Assembly (NCBI GenBank): GCA_963556195.1 | Contig: OY744519.1 | Coordinates: forward strand, 34,927,801 to 34,991,800 | DNA: 64,000 bases | Direction of reading: 5' to 3' | Source of the DNA: Sepiola atlantica | Lineage: Eukaryota; Mollusca; Cephalopoda; Sepiida; Sepiolidae | In this document: positions 1 to 10,530 of the stretch, piece by piece | How the letters are laid out: each line of letters opens with the position of its first letter | Position numbering within the stretch: position 1 is the stretch's first letter | Program-made: the position numbers and the translations under genes | The notes under the pieces: generated by a model | What the model saw: only the letters and a program-made list of their open reading frames with translations | Told to the model about the DNA's origin: nothing | Databases searched by the model: none

Positions 1-1292
1 TTAGTATTACCAAAAACTTGATTAAGCAAGCTTTAAAATGGCACCAGTTTCATTTTTCTACCTGGAATAGTTCATGAGATATACGCATTTGTAATGTTCC
101 CAAGACTTTTAAAATATATGGAGAGAGAGAGAGAGATGGAGAGAGAGAAAGAGAGGCAGAGACTTAAACACTTTCCTACCCAGCAATATATATTTATAAA
201 TTTTAACAGTTTCCTTCATAAAAAAACAAAATCTCGTATCAAACTAATTGGTTTAAAACAACGACTGTTTATTTATAGCTATACAATCATAGCATGAGTG
301 ATTACAATATCGGTACTACTATTGATCTTGACCTAATTTCTGGGAACTTCGTTCGGCAACGTTCGGGCATACTACGTAAACACCCGAGAGATGAGGAGCT
401 GAATGGTGACAGAGAGATGCCGATCGATTAGCCAATCATCTGTCAGTAACCAGACGACAATTGTTCTAATCAGTATTTAAATTGATAAAAACAACATACA
501 AATACTGTATTTATTAACAGTTGTTTCGCTTAGTTTTTTACAGAAAAAATTATTTACTAACAGTAATTTCGCCATGTTTTGTTCGTTTTTTTAAGTTGTT
601 TTTTTTGCAATCTTTCTTGACAATAAAACTGGAAAAAAAGACGACGCAGCAACGTATCGAAGTTATCGGCTGCCACCATTCGGCTACGATTAATTGTATA
701 TTTTGGTTCTGTTTGTTTTTAGGTTGTAATCAAATTGTTATAAAAAGACAAGAAACAAATATCTATGTTCTAAATCTGTAGTAAATCAAAGAAAAAAATG
801 AAACGCATAAGTATTTTAATGTTTGGAATTGGTTAAAAACATGTAGAAATACTAAATTATGAATAAATAAAAAGCACAATTACCTGTACGTTTTGATTAT
901 TAGTAGCTCGTAAAATATTATTTAGGTCACGAGGCGTTGTAAGATTATTGGCTGGTTACCGAATTCTGAAACGGATGTTTTTTTTTAGTTCACTGCGAAA
1001 TAATAGGACTGCAACGCTAGCTGGTGTTTATGAGGTTAGGGGGAGGACTTTTTCTTAGCGGGAGAACACTTTGCTACCATCTCTTGGGTTGACTTATTTG
1101 GGAGAGGCTTTGAAAGAGGTCAAACGCTAATGTTTTTAGTTTATGGTGTAAAAATATTTTTAATTTTCTGGAAGAACGGACGAAGGTACTATACAACGGA
1201 AGTAATGTGTTTCGATGCGTGCGATGCATTTGTGCAATAGTCTATTTCGAACTGATTTGGGAGGGGAAAATCGTATTTACTTTATATAGAAG

Positions 1293-1296
<4 letters not shown>
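1..1296. other. AT-rich non-coding stretch
   Basis: No gene is recognisable. A degraded purine tract of GAGA type lies at about 119-162. A phrase near 60 (tggaatagttcat) recurs near 1450, so both sites are probably pieces of one dispersed repeat. The short ORFs here (67 and 86 codons) are rich in Phe, Lys and Leu, as expected from AT-rich DNA, and show no domain. Confidence 0.6.

Positions 1297-1349
<53 letters not shown>
1297..1349. repeat. (AT)n microsatellite
   Basis: Uninterrupted TA dinucleotides. Translated, it gives Ile-Tyr repeats in both strands, which explains two spurious ORFs here. Confidence 0.95.
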
Positions 1350-1352
<3 letters not shown>

Positions 1353-1471
1353 TATTCTGCGGCATCCCAGGTTTCGGCTGTTGACCGATAAACACATGGA
1401 GGTCGAGTTTGGTTTTAAAATGGTTTTGAAAACAGGACAATGTCAGAAACTGGGAATAGTTCATACGATAA

Positions 1472-1506
<35 letters not shown>

Positions 1507-1530
1507 GAGGGGGGAAGAGAGAGAGAGAGA
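1472..1530. repeat. (GA)n microsatellite
   Basis: A GA tract with a few interruptions (GAGC, GGGG). It ends about 25 bp before the left terminus of the 1555-5637 DNA transposon. Confidence 0.9.
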
Positions 1531-1554
1531 ATTATCAAAAGAATGAATTGAAAA

Positions 1555-1695
1555 TAGTCCAGTGAATCTAGCTGATTTCTTTGGCTGAACCTCAAAAAAA
1601 TTGCTAACAAAGGTTTTTAACTTTGAAATTCGGCATGAATACCCTCTCTTTTATCAAAATTAGCCTTGCGGAAAGGGGTCAACAGGCGCTATCTT
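1555..1695 (+). repeat. Left terminal inverted repeat
   Basis: Pairs with 5505-5637 in inverse orientation. The best conserved parts are the terminal 9 bp, the ctgaacctcaaa block at 1585-1596 and the cttgcggaaaggggtcaac block at 1664-1682. The left copy has about 11 extra bases between the terminal 9-mer and the second block. Confidence 0.8.
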
Positions 1696-1914
1696 TAAAG
1701 ATCGCCGCCGATTCTCTTTCAACTCAATTTCTGTAAATTCATCTTCAAAAATACCAAATGTAGCAATGTGAAATTGGATAAAACCAACAGTATTCATAAA
1801 GTTAAGTATACTTATAACTTTATATGCCTTTGTCTCTTTTGATGTATTACTGCAGGAGCAAAATAGTCTGTCCAATTCAAATTTCAGGTAGTCCAAAGTG
1901 AAGTACCGATAATT

Positions 1915-2160
1915 ATGGATGCTGACAAGTGTGCTATTTGCAACAATGAACTTTCTAGTAATGAAGAAACATTCATCGTCAGCCAGAAGAGCATCGATTC
2001 CATTAACAGAGCTTCTGAACAACGTGGAGAGAAGATCATAATTCAGATTGGTCAACGTCTTCACAAGAAATGCAGAAAGCGTTGGATCAACCCCAAATAC
2101 ATAGAAATTGACAGTAAAACAGATCCATCCATGATGAAATGCAAGCTGCTCTTTGTGTGT
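1915..2160 (+). pseudogene. N-terminal zinc-binding segment of the TIR-element protein
   Basis: The ORF starts with a Met at 1915. It has a CAIC pair near residues 6-9, then about 45 residues later an HKKC motif in GQRLHKKCRKRWINPKYI. A CxxC followed by HxxC looks like one zinc-binding module, followed by an aromatic NPKYI element. In related proteins (my recollection) this is the usual N-terminus, so 1915 is a plausible start codon. The frame is lost after about 2160, where a TG-rich run (tttgtgtgtgtgtgttt) marks the likely slippage site. Confidence 0.65.
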
Positions 2161-4124
2161 GTGTGTTTAACTTTAAGGAACATTGTCTTTTTAAGCAAAA
2201 TCTGATAGAAAGAAAAGAGGTGTTGATGTTTCCCATGTAAAAACTATTGAGTTTAAGGACAGAGTGTTAAAAATTAGTGAGAAAGTTCGAAAAAATGATG
2301 GCTGAGTATCCACTGTTAAAGGTAGAATAGGTTATGTAACTGACTTTGTTTCAGAAGAAGCACGTTATCACAGAACATGTTTTGCAAACTTTGATTTCAA
2401 TAAAAACATTTCTAAGGCATTCTCTTCCGCTGCTTCTTCTAAGAAACAAAACATTAGTAGACCAGAAGATTCAGAGAAAAAGCAAGCATTTCTGGAAGTT
2501 TCTAAATATTTGCAGCAAAATGACGAAAATGACTCACCATTGTCGATTTTGTTAAAAAAATGGAGGAAATTCTCGAGAACACTGGCTTTTAACCATACAG
2601 TCTCTCATACATGAAATCACGATTGTTAGAACATTTCAAAGACAGAATCATTGTGACTGAAATTAATGGGAAACATAATGTTGCTACATTCTTAAATACA
2701 GCAAAATATATTCTCCATGAATTCTATGCACAGAGTCGCTCAACAGACAATTCAGAATCAGAGGCCATTAGAATCATAGAGACGGCAGCCAAGCTGACCA
2801 AGAATGACATAACAGGTATCTAGACAAATTCAGAATATTACCCGTCTAAGAATGATCTTGAACAGGATGCGATTCTTGAATATGTTCCTAAAACATTGTT
2901 GATCTTTCCCAGGAAGATATTTGCAAGCAAGAACAATGATTGGTAAACCTGCATCAGTTAGTCAAGCGAAAATGCAAGCTGCTAGACCCAGAGTTCTCCT
3001 TGCACATTTGCAGTTTGCTTTAGCAGTGAAAATGCATCACTAATTTGGATCGAGGTTCTTAATTGTCACTCGTAATAAGCATGGTTTCGGTTCATCTTAC
3101 TCGGAAGTCTAAGAAATTCGAAATAAGTGCTGCACTTGTTCATGGCGCTGAAACTCTCTCCCCTGTTGAAACTGAATTTGTGCAGTTCGTAGCTGATAAT
3201 ATGGGCATCATAGCATCTTTTACAACCAAGCAAGTTAATGCAAAACCAGTTCTAAGGATTCAGGTCCTTTCAGAAGATATAATAAGGGGTCGAAGGATCA
3301 ACATCAAGTACCTAGATTCACAGCACACCAACAAACCACCAGTGACATTTAAAGAGCTCCAGCCTAAGAAAGTTGTCGATTCCACGGCTAATATTGACAT
3401 ACGTTTGGAGGTTGCACTAATTTCACATCCGTCCAGACTCGCATGGTCAGGCCTTATGCAGTGAGTGCACAAAAAAACATTCTGGGAGATCATCCACAGT
3501 TTTTTTGCAAATGATCCTGGTAACACAACTTGCGTGTACGCAACGTAATGTTACATTAGTGATTAAGCCAGGAAAACATTATTCCACCAATTCTAACGTT
3601 CGATCAACCACTTTGGTACAAAGCAATGATGATAGTTGAGTCACAGCCTAGTTCCAGTCCCCTGAAATCATTTGTCTTGCGACTTGGTGGGCTCCATACA
3701 TAGATGAGCTTTCTGGGATCAATTGGTCGTTTGATGACAGGTTCTGGATTGCAAGAATTTTTTAAACTTGTGTATGCTGAAAGCACAGTCAAGCAAATGC
3801 TAAGTGGCAAAGCAATTGCAAGAGCCATTCGTGCTCACTATTTAGTTAATGCTGCTCTGAATGTTATTTTGTTAGCGAAATCCTATGATTTGCCAGTTAC
3901 ACATGTCACTGAAGATAATCAACTCAACACTGATGCAGAAGAGTTATTTCCTCAAAATGAAGACCTGCAGGAAGCTCAGGGGCTATTGAAAGGTCTCCTC
4001 TGAGACATTGAATGATGTTCTGACCAGGATTGCCCAGAGAATCAATCATGTGAAGGATGCGACTACTTTAATGGTGTTCAAATAAAATAAAGATGTTTTC
4101 CTAGCTAATCAAGAAAACAAACAA

Positions 4125-4476
4125 TTGTTCATCAATTTTCTAGGAAAGAGTTTAGAAGCAGGTTGTAAAGTAGTCCATGCATCTGGAGACGCTGACCTAT
4201 TGATTGTGAATACTGCTCTTGAACTGGTACAGACAGGAGATGACACTGACCTATTGGTCCTTCTATGTTATCATGCCAATAGAGATGATGGTTACAACAT
4301 CTTCTTCACTATCAAAGGATAGTGCACAAAGTGTGAGAGTCTGGAACATTAAAGAGATGAGGAAATCTTTGAGAGATGTGGTCTGTTCCAACATTCTTTT
4401 CATCCATGCACAACTGGGTTGTGATTCTACATCCAGTGTTTATAGAATTGGGAAGGCAGCATCCCTAAGAAGGTGA
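4125..4476 (+). pseudogene. Asp-rich nuclease-like segment of the TIR-element protein
   Basis: Two acidic clusters, GDADLLIV and GDDTDLLVLL, lie about 23 residues apart, followed after a frame change by an HAQLGCDSTSS motif. Hydrophobic strands ending in paired aspartates, then a Gly-Cys-Asp-Ser/Thr-Thr element, resemble the metal-binding layout of PIN/FEN-type nucleases. I cannot align it to a specific family by eye, so the catalytic role is a hypothesis. A duplicated phrase (ctgacctattg near 4193 and 4247) may have helped the region slip out of frame. Confidence 0.45.
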
Positions 4477-4739
4477 TGAACAATAGAAACTTCCTCAAAC
4501 TGGCAGAAGTGTTTGTCAAGGAGAGCAGTATAGAAGAGGTTATTGAGGCTTTAGTGTGCCTGTACAATGGTAATGATGGGGAAAACATAAATCATATCCC
4601 TCTGAGGCGCTTTAAGGAAAAGGTTACAAAAAGCTCAAAGTATGTTGAGGCCAAATCATTGCCACCAACAAGAGCAACTAACAAAATTTCACAACCTTCG
4701 AGTTTACTTCAAAATTCAGGAATGGAAATGTAGAAACCA

Positions 4740-4992
4740 GCTAAAACCTGCCGAGTGGGGATGTAAACTTTAAGATGGTAAATTACAACCAATCAAGACT
4801 GACTTGCCAGCTGTTCCTGTAAATTATTTGGCGAGCATTAGGTGTAACTGTACTTCAGGGTGTACTACATCAAGATGCAGTTGCAGGAAACATGGCATTG
4901 ACTGTTCAAACTTGTGTGATAATTGTAAAGGCCTCCACTGCAGCAACTCACCAGAGCCAGATCTTGATGATGATGAAGTTACCTTTGACTAG
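4740..4992 (+). pseudogene. C-terminal CXC (tesmin/TSO1-like) domain of the TIR element
   Basis: Nine cysteines occur with spacing CxCx3Cx4CxCx6Cx3Cx2Cx4C and a central CSCRKHG motif, ending with an acidic tail (EPDLDDDE) and a stop at 4990. CXC repeats of this type bind zinc and, in tesmin, LIN54 and TSO1 proteins, contact DNA. Here one CXC copy sits at the extreme C-terminus, where a DNA-binding module of a transposition protein could lie. The segment is open from about 4776 with one stop just upstream, so this end is better preserved than the middle. Confidence 0.7.
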
Positions 4993-5504
4993 ATCTTGAC
5001 AAGAAATGTTTTTTGGTCCGTTCATGAACTTCTTCTGTTGTGGTTATGCAAGAGCCTTGCCCCAGCATTCAACCAACTGCCCATTCCTTTATTGTAAATT
5101 GTACTTATTTTGTACCTATTTTTTATGAAATGTCAGGAGTCAATGTGACAATTGTTGCCTTGTAAAAGGCTACTTAGTCTATTTTTCTACATTTTATATT
5201 CATATTTGTATAAGAAATTAAAATAAAACATGAAAACAATGGCAGGGGCTAGTCATTTTCTGGTGTTAGTTTATAATTAAGTATATAGTCATCTATCATT
5301 ACAATTAAAAACAGCTCTAAAATGTCAAACTGGCTTGGAGTGAGCCCTGTGTGGGTTTTCATTAAAACATTTTTTAAAATTTCTAATTTAATAAAGTTTT
5401 TTTTGTCAGGAAACACGTTTATTTTTTCAGTAATTGTCAGGAATAATGGGCATACTCGTCAGGTAATGTCAGGAATTGTATGTCTCGAAATTTTAATAGT
5501 GTTA
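4993..5504 (+). other. 3' non-coding part of the TIR element
   Basis: AT-rich sequence between the CXC stop and the right inverted repeat. It has possible polyadenylation signals (aataaa-like, near 5220) and no other ORF of note. It is inside the element because the right inverted repeat lies beyond it. Confidence 0.55.
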
Positions 5505-5637
5505 ATTTGGATTTTAAATATGGCACCCGTTGACCCCTTTCCGCAAAACTCATTTTGGTAAACGTTCTTTTTATCATCCAAGTTAAAATCCTTTATTAGC
5601 AATTTGTTTGAGGTTCAGTCACATTTTGACTGGACTA
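5505..5637 (-). repeat. Right terminal inverted repeat
   Basis: Inverse copy of 1555-1695. A short ORF over it contains residues MAPVDPFPQ; the antisense ORF across the left repeat ends with APVDPFPQG. That shows how closely the inner 25 bp of the two repeats still match. Confidence 0.8.
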
Positions 5638-5639
5638 AA

Positions 5640-6220
5640 AGAAAGACACCCTTAGTATATACACCCAGGCCATTTCTTGGCTACACAGCGCTCCACCCCC
5701 CGGCCCTCTTCTGGGCTGGAAGCGGATAATCGTTTCTCATGACTGTTTTTGTCAGTGTTCGCAAGCTGAGAGACAGAACTGTTTTTCTTTGCGGATTTCC
5801 GACTTCTACTTAGGCTCCTCCTCCTTTTAGGGCGCCCTCTGCCCAACCCCTTCGCTACATAACACCAGGGCAAGTATCAGCAATAGTTTTACATTTTAAT
5901 GTTTTTCTTTGTTTGGGGAGTACAGTACGGTTTCAGTGGCACCCCCAAAATGGTAACGTTTAAAAAAATAATATTCCATAATTCATAATTTGTTCAATAC
6001 ATATTATTGACGCTCACACGCGCGCACTATTCCCTTTGAAAATGTATTACTTAATATAAGTGAACAAATAAAAAAAAATTGGGAGGGGGCGGCTGTAACC
6101 ATGTTACTAACTGTGTAGCCTAGAATATATATTCCCTAATTCATAATGATCGGTTCATTAGTTTAGGAGATTACCCTATACATCGATGTATATAAAATAT
6201 ATACACGTGCGTACCTAACC
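5640..6220. other. Unassigned stretch, locally GC-richer
   Basis: About 5650-5875 is richer in C and G than its neighbours and on the minus strand reads as an Arg/Ser-rich ORF of 73 codons (GRGRPKRRRSLSRSRKS). It has no recognisable domain and abuts the transposon end, so it is probably repeat sequence. The rest is AT-rich. Confidence 0.4.
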
Positions 6221-6221
6221 G

Positions 6222-6248
<27 letters not shown>
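6221..6248. repeat. (AT)n microsatellite
   Basis: A short TA run. Confidence 0.9.
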
Positions 6249-6253
<5 letters not shown>

Positions 6254-6294
6254 GTCATAGCTTACCGATGTGTATATAAATCCTTTATAACCCG

Positions 6295-6320
6295 TGTCGT
6301 CGTCGTCGTCGTCGTCGTTG
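6295..6320. repeat. (CGT)n trinucleotide repeat
   Basis: About eight GTC/CGT units, an unusually CpG-rich tract in an AT-rich setting. Confidence 0.9.
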
Positions 6321-6433
6321 TGAAACTAGGTCCTTTTCGTTTGTTGACACAAACCCCAATATCAAGTTTTTAACAAGATTTATTTAAAAGGACAGTCAGA
6401 CACGTCTTCTCTGCTTTAAATCTGGCCGGCTAA

Positions 6434-6436
6434 GAA

Positions 6437-6489
<53 letters not shown>

Positions 6490-6540
6490 GAGAGCGAGAG
6501 AGCGAGAGAGCGAGAGAGAGAGAAGGAGAGAGAGAGAGAG
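6434..6540. repeat. (GA)n microsatellite
   Basis: About 105 bp of GA with scattered GAGC and GAAG units. Confidence 0.95.
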
Positions 6541-6641
6541 CTATGTCTGAAAATCACGTGATTGGCAACTTCCGCCTGGTGTCACAGTCTGCCCCTTCGA
6601 CCTCTAAACTTTTCCATTCAAACACGATTCTTATCATGTGC

Positions 6642-6677
<36 letters not shown>
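6642..6677. repeat. (AT)n microsatellite
   Basis: A TA run between unrelated flanks. Confidence 0.9.
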
Positions 6678-6679
<2 letters not shown>

Positions 6680-6847
6680 AGTGCAATAGGATGAACGGAG
6701 TCATATCGAGTCGAGGACAATACTAACAAGAAAAAAAGAGCAAATGTGTAGTAATATATTTAATCGTCGGAAGACATTCGATTAAAAACTTATAAAAAGA
6801 ATAAGACGATCGACTCAATTTAACAGGCAAAATCCAAAGGTACAGTT

Positions 6848-6880
6848 CAACTGATGCATTGTCAAGCGAAACGTCGGTTA
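6848..6880 (+). other. Hammerhead-like motif beside a PLE
   Basis: Reads aactgatgc, a short self-complementary segment (gctt-like/aagc), then gcgaaacgtcggtt. The CTGATG and CGAAACGTC elements match the two conserved blocks of PLE-associated hammerhead-like repeats. A9 is C here and stem II is poor. It lies on the strand opposite the neighbouring PLE fragment, so it may belong to a different insertion. Confidence 0.35.
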
Positions 6881-7007
6881 AAAAAGGGGGAAAAGAGTTG
6901 CGTGGAGAGAAAAAAAAAAAACAAAAAAAACAGGGAGATTGAATATCGCCATTATAAACCGAAAAGAAATATATGGACATAATAGGCAAAGTATTTTTTT
7001 TTCCTTT

Positions 7008-7760
7008 TTAGAAGTCTCTAAATAAGTCCAATTTGTGAGACACCTCTTTTTGTCTACAGAGCGATGGTTTTCGCATTGTAACACTCACTGCCTCCAACAC
7101 CTTGAGATGGTGTTTGGAACGGGCCTTGTGTACAATGCGAAAGCATCTATCGGAGTACGCCTCACCGCACTTTTTATTATCATACTAGTGCTGTCCTATG
7201 GATGATTCGTGGACTTGTGAGCGCCCGGATGTGCTCTGTAAACGCCCAGATGTTCTTTGTAAACACCCGGATGTGTCCGTCGATATACTCCTTTTTACGA
7301 CACGTGATCTGCGAAAACATGCAGGAATATGATGGGCCACTCTGACTTCGAAGCGCTGAAGAGTACGACCAACATAGTCAGCTTCACACTGACATTTGAA
7401 TTTATATATTATCAAACTTTTCTGTAGTGTTGGAAGTACATTTTTCTGAAAGGCTGGGAAGGCAGTTCTGGTGCCAAACACCACACGGGGCAGTACTGCA
7501 TAAAAGACAACGAGATACAACCGATGAAATTTTATCCGAAAAACCTTTACTGATAGAACCAATCAAAGGAAGTTTCAAATAAACGGGACATTTGTGTGGA
7601 CCAAAGAAAATGTTGGCATTAAATTTCGCATGTTTTCGATCAATACATTTGGAAATTAGACCCTGTTAGTAAGAATATTAGTTATCTTTCTAAGTTCAGT
7701 CGCAAGTTTGCTAGCAGTGCAAATCATCAGTGCGCGGCGAACAAGTGTTTTTGATGGATT
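7008..7760 (-). pseudogene. Penelope-like retroelement C-terminus (GIY-YIG endonuclease), fragment A
   Basis: Minus-strand reading frames, with frame shifts, give the last quarter of a Penelope-like protein. Upstream part (about 7700-7560): KLATELRKITNIL and CPVYLKLPLIGSISKGFSDKISS. Then IIYKFKCQCEADYVGRTLQR, the GIY-YIG nuclease core in which the usual tyrosines appear as YKF and YVG, followed by arginine and histidine residues in FEVRVAHHIP. A GQH motif comes next, and the tail HLKVLEAVSVTMRKPSLCRQK runs to LFRDF and a stop at 7008-7010. This nuclease nicks the target for target-primed reverse transcription in PLEs. No reverse transcriptase portion is visible upstream, so the copy is 5'-truncated and inactive. 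Confidence 0.8.
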
Positions 7761-8280
7761 AAGATTTTCAAAATATCTATCGGCTGGTGACAATTTGCGC
7801 AAGTGACAACGTTGCTTTTGCTTTTAACCAATTCCATTTGTGTGTTTTAAGCCAAACCTTACCCGACTTTGCATGTAACTTTTGAAACTCGATGTCGAGA
7901 GTAAGAACCTATATCCCGCAGGTTGACGTATAGCTGCGACCAATGAGAAGAGGTTCACGCAGACTAAACATTCTTGAGGTACGATATTTGTGAGCTATAT
8001 GTAGAGGTCCGACGCATTTAACTAACAAGCCAATAAACAACCAAACATTAGTGGACGCATTGAACAAATACAAAATGGCCACCAAAGATTATAAAGAGTA
8101 TAAACTTCAATGTTTGCTTGTTAAATATTACACACTGGTTGATGTTACATTTTGACGCGGCAAATATAACACAAAGAAGACAGCAACAAATTGCAATCTT
8201 TCGCATTTATTAAATTTGTTTTCTTTTTTATGCAATATTAAAAACAAAACTGTGCACACATCATGAAACGAGAACATATA
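7761..8280. other. Unassigned AT-rich sequence
   Basis: No ORF, tandem array or recognised repeat is seen. It may include diverged upstream sequence of the PLE fragment. Confidence 0.4.
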
Positions 8281-8283
8281 TTC

Positions 8284-8390
8284 TTAATATGCGTCCATTT
8301 AATGTTAGCATTTAGCGATGAAAATCTTATTTTAAACTTGGCTGTAGTTTAAAATTAAATTTTCATCGCTAAACAGTAAATGCGGACTGA
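8284..8390. repeat. Small imperfect palindrome
   Basis: The left half contains gcatttagcgatgaaaat followed by cttattttaaactt. The right half is its inverse (aagtttaaaa-type, then attttcatcgctaaa). The same core (gcgtttagcgatgaaaatgc) recurs near 51710, so this is a fold-back made from a dispersed repeat whose sequence is also related to the 37-bp satellite monomer. Confidence 0.65.
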
Positions 8391-8559
8391 GTACACACGA
8401 GCGTCGGACCGATATTCTCAGAGAAGCGACAATCTATCTAAATAAATATTAGCAATATAGATTTTAATCTTGTTAGGTGTATAAGCTCCAGCCCCTGCAC
8501 CATCTCTGCAGTTTTGCATCCCTGTTTTTTTTTTACAAATACTTCTATCAAACATTCTG

Positions 8560-8866
8560 CGACGAACTTGCTGCACTCGTGGCCCTTCAACGGAAATACA
8601 CCCGACTAACCCGACAATCAGCAAAATCCAATCCGTTCATGTAGAGGTTTCTTCTCTAATAGCTTGTTTCATTGAACTGCTAGCATTTAGAATTCCTTCC
8701 CTGTTCCCTGTTTCTCCAACTGTGCAGAAATTCAAATGTAATGCAGAAATTAAAATGTAATATGAAAGAACATCACGCTGCATGACTACCCATTAAGACT
8801 ATGAGTCTCGCCTCTAATTCACAGTAGCCCCATACGGCCTAGTAGCAATGTGCCTTGTTTGGGGTA

Positions 8867-8869
<3 letters not shown>
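8560..8869 (+). mobile_element. LINE 3' end, family A
   Basis: Shares with 40590-40985 (minus) and 45463-45765 (plus) the phrases cgacaatcagc(a/t)aaatcc, ttctaatagct, ggaattccttccctg and the terminal tgccttgtttggggt. The protein version reads RTRQSAKS...FTVEV...FYSNSFFPR...LWNSLPASCFP in better copies. Here it is frameshifted and deleted. The LINE end passes straight into an (AT)n tract at 8870. Confidence 0.7.

Positions 8870-8932
<63 letters not shown>
8870..8932. repeat. (AT)n microsatellite at a LINE 3' end
   Basis: About 31 TA units starting directly after the LINE terminus. Confidence 0.95.
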
Positions 8933-8935
<3 letters not shown>

Positions 8936-9441
8936 TGTTAGGTATATACATACTGGGAAAATACCTGGCATAGGACGGGTAAAATGAATTCCCTACACAG
9001 AAAAGTTTAAGTTTGGCATCACTTTCATGTTCTTTTGGAAAGATTAAAATCAAGATATAGTGCTACTAAATTTAAATTTTCATTAAAATCCATTACATAA
9101 TTTTGAGTCGAGAAAACGTCTAAAATTTAAATCTGAATCTTAAGTTGTCTTGAGAAGAAATTGTAATTCAGCGAATATTTTTTAAACTGACTATGGATCA
9201 AATTTAATGCAAATCTAATATCTTTCAATGTTGTTACCATATTATGCACTGTCAGCCACTTTAAAATACGCCAAACGAATGGTTTCTATCCATTGCTTGG
9301 ACACCCCCTTTCATAAAACAAAATTATACTAAATATATACCACATTTAGATTCCTTACACTCAATAGCTGTGTTTCAAATTAATAATGATCGGACAATTA
9401 GTTCTGGACCGAATCCTGTACATAGAAATATATAAACATAC

Positions 9442-9443
<2 letters not shown>
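8933..9443. other. Unassigned AT-rich sequence
   Basis: No coding signal. The phrase cttgttaggt(g/a)tata next to the LINE end occurs both near 8470 and 8934, so this stretch contains short duplicated flanks. Confidence 0.4.

Positions 9444-9517
<74 letters not shown>
9444..9517. repeat. (AT)n microsatellite
   Basis: About 37 uninterrupted TA units. Confidence 0.95.
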
Positions 9518-9519
<2 letters not shown>

Positions 9520-9967
9520 ATGCTCTTCAATGCTATATATATATATTTCTGGTTTTATTGGATGCAAATGAATCGAAATAGTTCTCGATTATTTAATAGG
9601 AACCAAATATTTATTTATTTATTATAATATTACAGGAATTCAAATTTTCATGACACATTAGATTTTAATATGGGAGCGAATTCAGGCGAAAAATTGCCAA
9701 AATAAAGAATATAAACAATTTTTCTTTGCATATTTTCAATTTGTTTGATTTGTTTATATTCTTCATATTTTTTATTTTTTTATATTTTCTAAGTGTTTGC
9801 ATTACAATAAATGTTGCCGATTTATTCGTCGACTTTCTTCTGATGATATGAGCATATCTTTGAAAGGAAAGAATACACTGTTTCGTATAACATTTGTTTC
9901 TACAATTGATGATTTAATAAATGTTGTATTTCATCCAAATTTTATTCTCATCACTTATCTACACCCC

Positions 9968-9978
<11 letters not shown>
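9518..9978. other. Unassigned AT-rich sequence
   Basis: Contains runs such as tttatttatttatt and a cat/aat-rich ORF of no known family. A short (AC) run (cccccacacacacaca) leads into the next (AT)n tract. Confidence 0.4.

Positions 9979-10051
<73 letters not shown>
9979..10051. repeat. (AC)n(AT)n compound microsatellite
   Basis: A CA run followed by about 36 TA units. Confidence 0.95.
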
Positions 10052-10053
<2 letters not shown>

Positions 10054-10109
10054 CTACCAAATACACGCCTTTTCGCTGTATAACAGCTCTTCAGCTCAGC
10101 ATAAATTGA

Positions 10110-10500
10110 GCATGGCTGAATAATAAAACTAACAAAAATAAAAATACAAACCAGAAACAAAATAAAAATGAGAAAAGAAAGAATGGGAAAAGAAGCAGCT
10201 ATGCGGACAATTTATAAGACTAACACAAAAAAGAGACGCTCGACAACACATTGACATGGCTACTTAAAGGAAATTTCAACAGAGAAACGTAATCAGTACT
10301 GACAGTCACACAAAACAACGCGATCAGAACAAACTATATAAAAGCGAAAATATGCAAAACTCCAACAAAACAGTAAACGTAGACACTGTGAGATAGAGGT
10401 AACAAGCTTAAACATATCATAAGCGAATTCAGCAAACTTGAACAGCAGGAATGCCAAAATAGATACAACTACGTGCAGAAGACAGTCCAAACGTTGTTTT
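10110..10500. repeat. Dispersed repeat, copy 1
   Basis: An A-rich stretch whose order of phrases matches 49950-50340: gggaaaagaag(c/t)agct, acaatttataaga or acgatttataaga, aa(g/a)agacgc, gacagt, aactatataaaa, acagtaaa(c/t)gtagaca and gcgaa. No protein is recognised. The family is unclassified. Confidence 0.55.
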
Positions 10501-10530
10501 GTAGATTAATTTATTATGACGATAGTTCTT

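Larger units (their letters stand above)
1915..4992 (+). pseudogene. CXC-domain, nuclease-like protein of the TIR element, frameshifted
   Basis: Homologous-looking segments run in order across all three frames. These are 1915-2155 (zinc-binding N-terminus), about 2205-2610 (VKTIEFKDRVLKI, GRIGYVTDF), 2611-2823, 2950-3060 (QAARPRVLLAHLQFAL), 3063-3464, 3704-4003 (LGSIGRLMTGSGLQEF, KAIARAIRAHYLVNAALN), 4125-4320 (ADLLIVNTALEL, GDDTDLLVLLCYHA), 4321-4476 (VWNIKEMRK, HAQLGCDSTSS), 4473-4733, and 4740-4992 (CXC tail). Joined mentally, this would be a protein of roughly 1000 residues. At least five frame changes and several stops (for example near 2306, 2821 and 4773) show it is dead. From memory this order matches a multicopy, intron-poor metazoan family ending in a CXC domain. 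The Asp-rich part suggests a PIN/FEN-like nuclease fold; that is inference only. Confidence 0.75.
1555..5637 (+). mobile_element. Decayed DNA transposon with long inverted repeats and a CXC-domain gene
   Basis: The two ends are inverted copies of each other. Both termini read TAGTCCAGT inward, then share CTGAACCTCAAA, then an attgcta(a/c)aaagg block, and finally an almost identical stretch of about 25 bp beginning ttgcggaaaggggtcaac. The single gene between them lies on the plus strand and is broken by several frameshifts and stops. The flanks are A-rich (gaaaa on the left, aaaag on the right), so no target-site duplication can be fixed. The terminal repeats show this is a cut-and-paste-like or other TIR element rather than a processed gene copy. 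I do not recognise the superfamily. The protein resembles a multicopy family seen in cnidarians and molluscs, annotated only as CXC-domain proteins. Confidence 0.8.

Noticed and set aside
1207..1551. 114-codon ORF across (AT)n and (GA)n
   Set aside because: Made almost entirely of Tyr-Ile and Arg-Glu repeats from microsatellites; no real coding signal.
5652..5873. Arg/Ser-rich nuclear protein exon next to the TIR element
   Set aside because: Low-complexity ORF with no homologue recognised; a purine-rich repeat is a simpler explanation.
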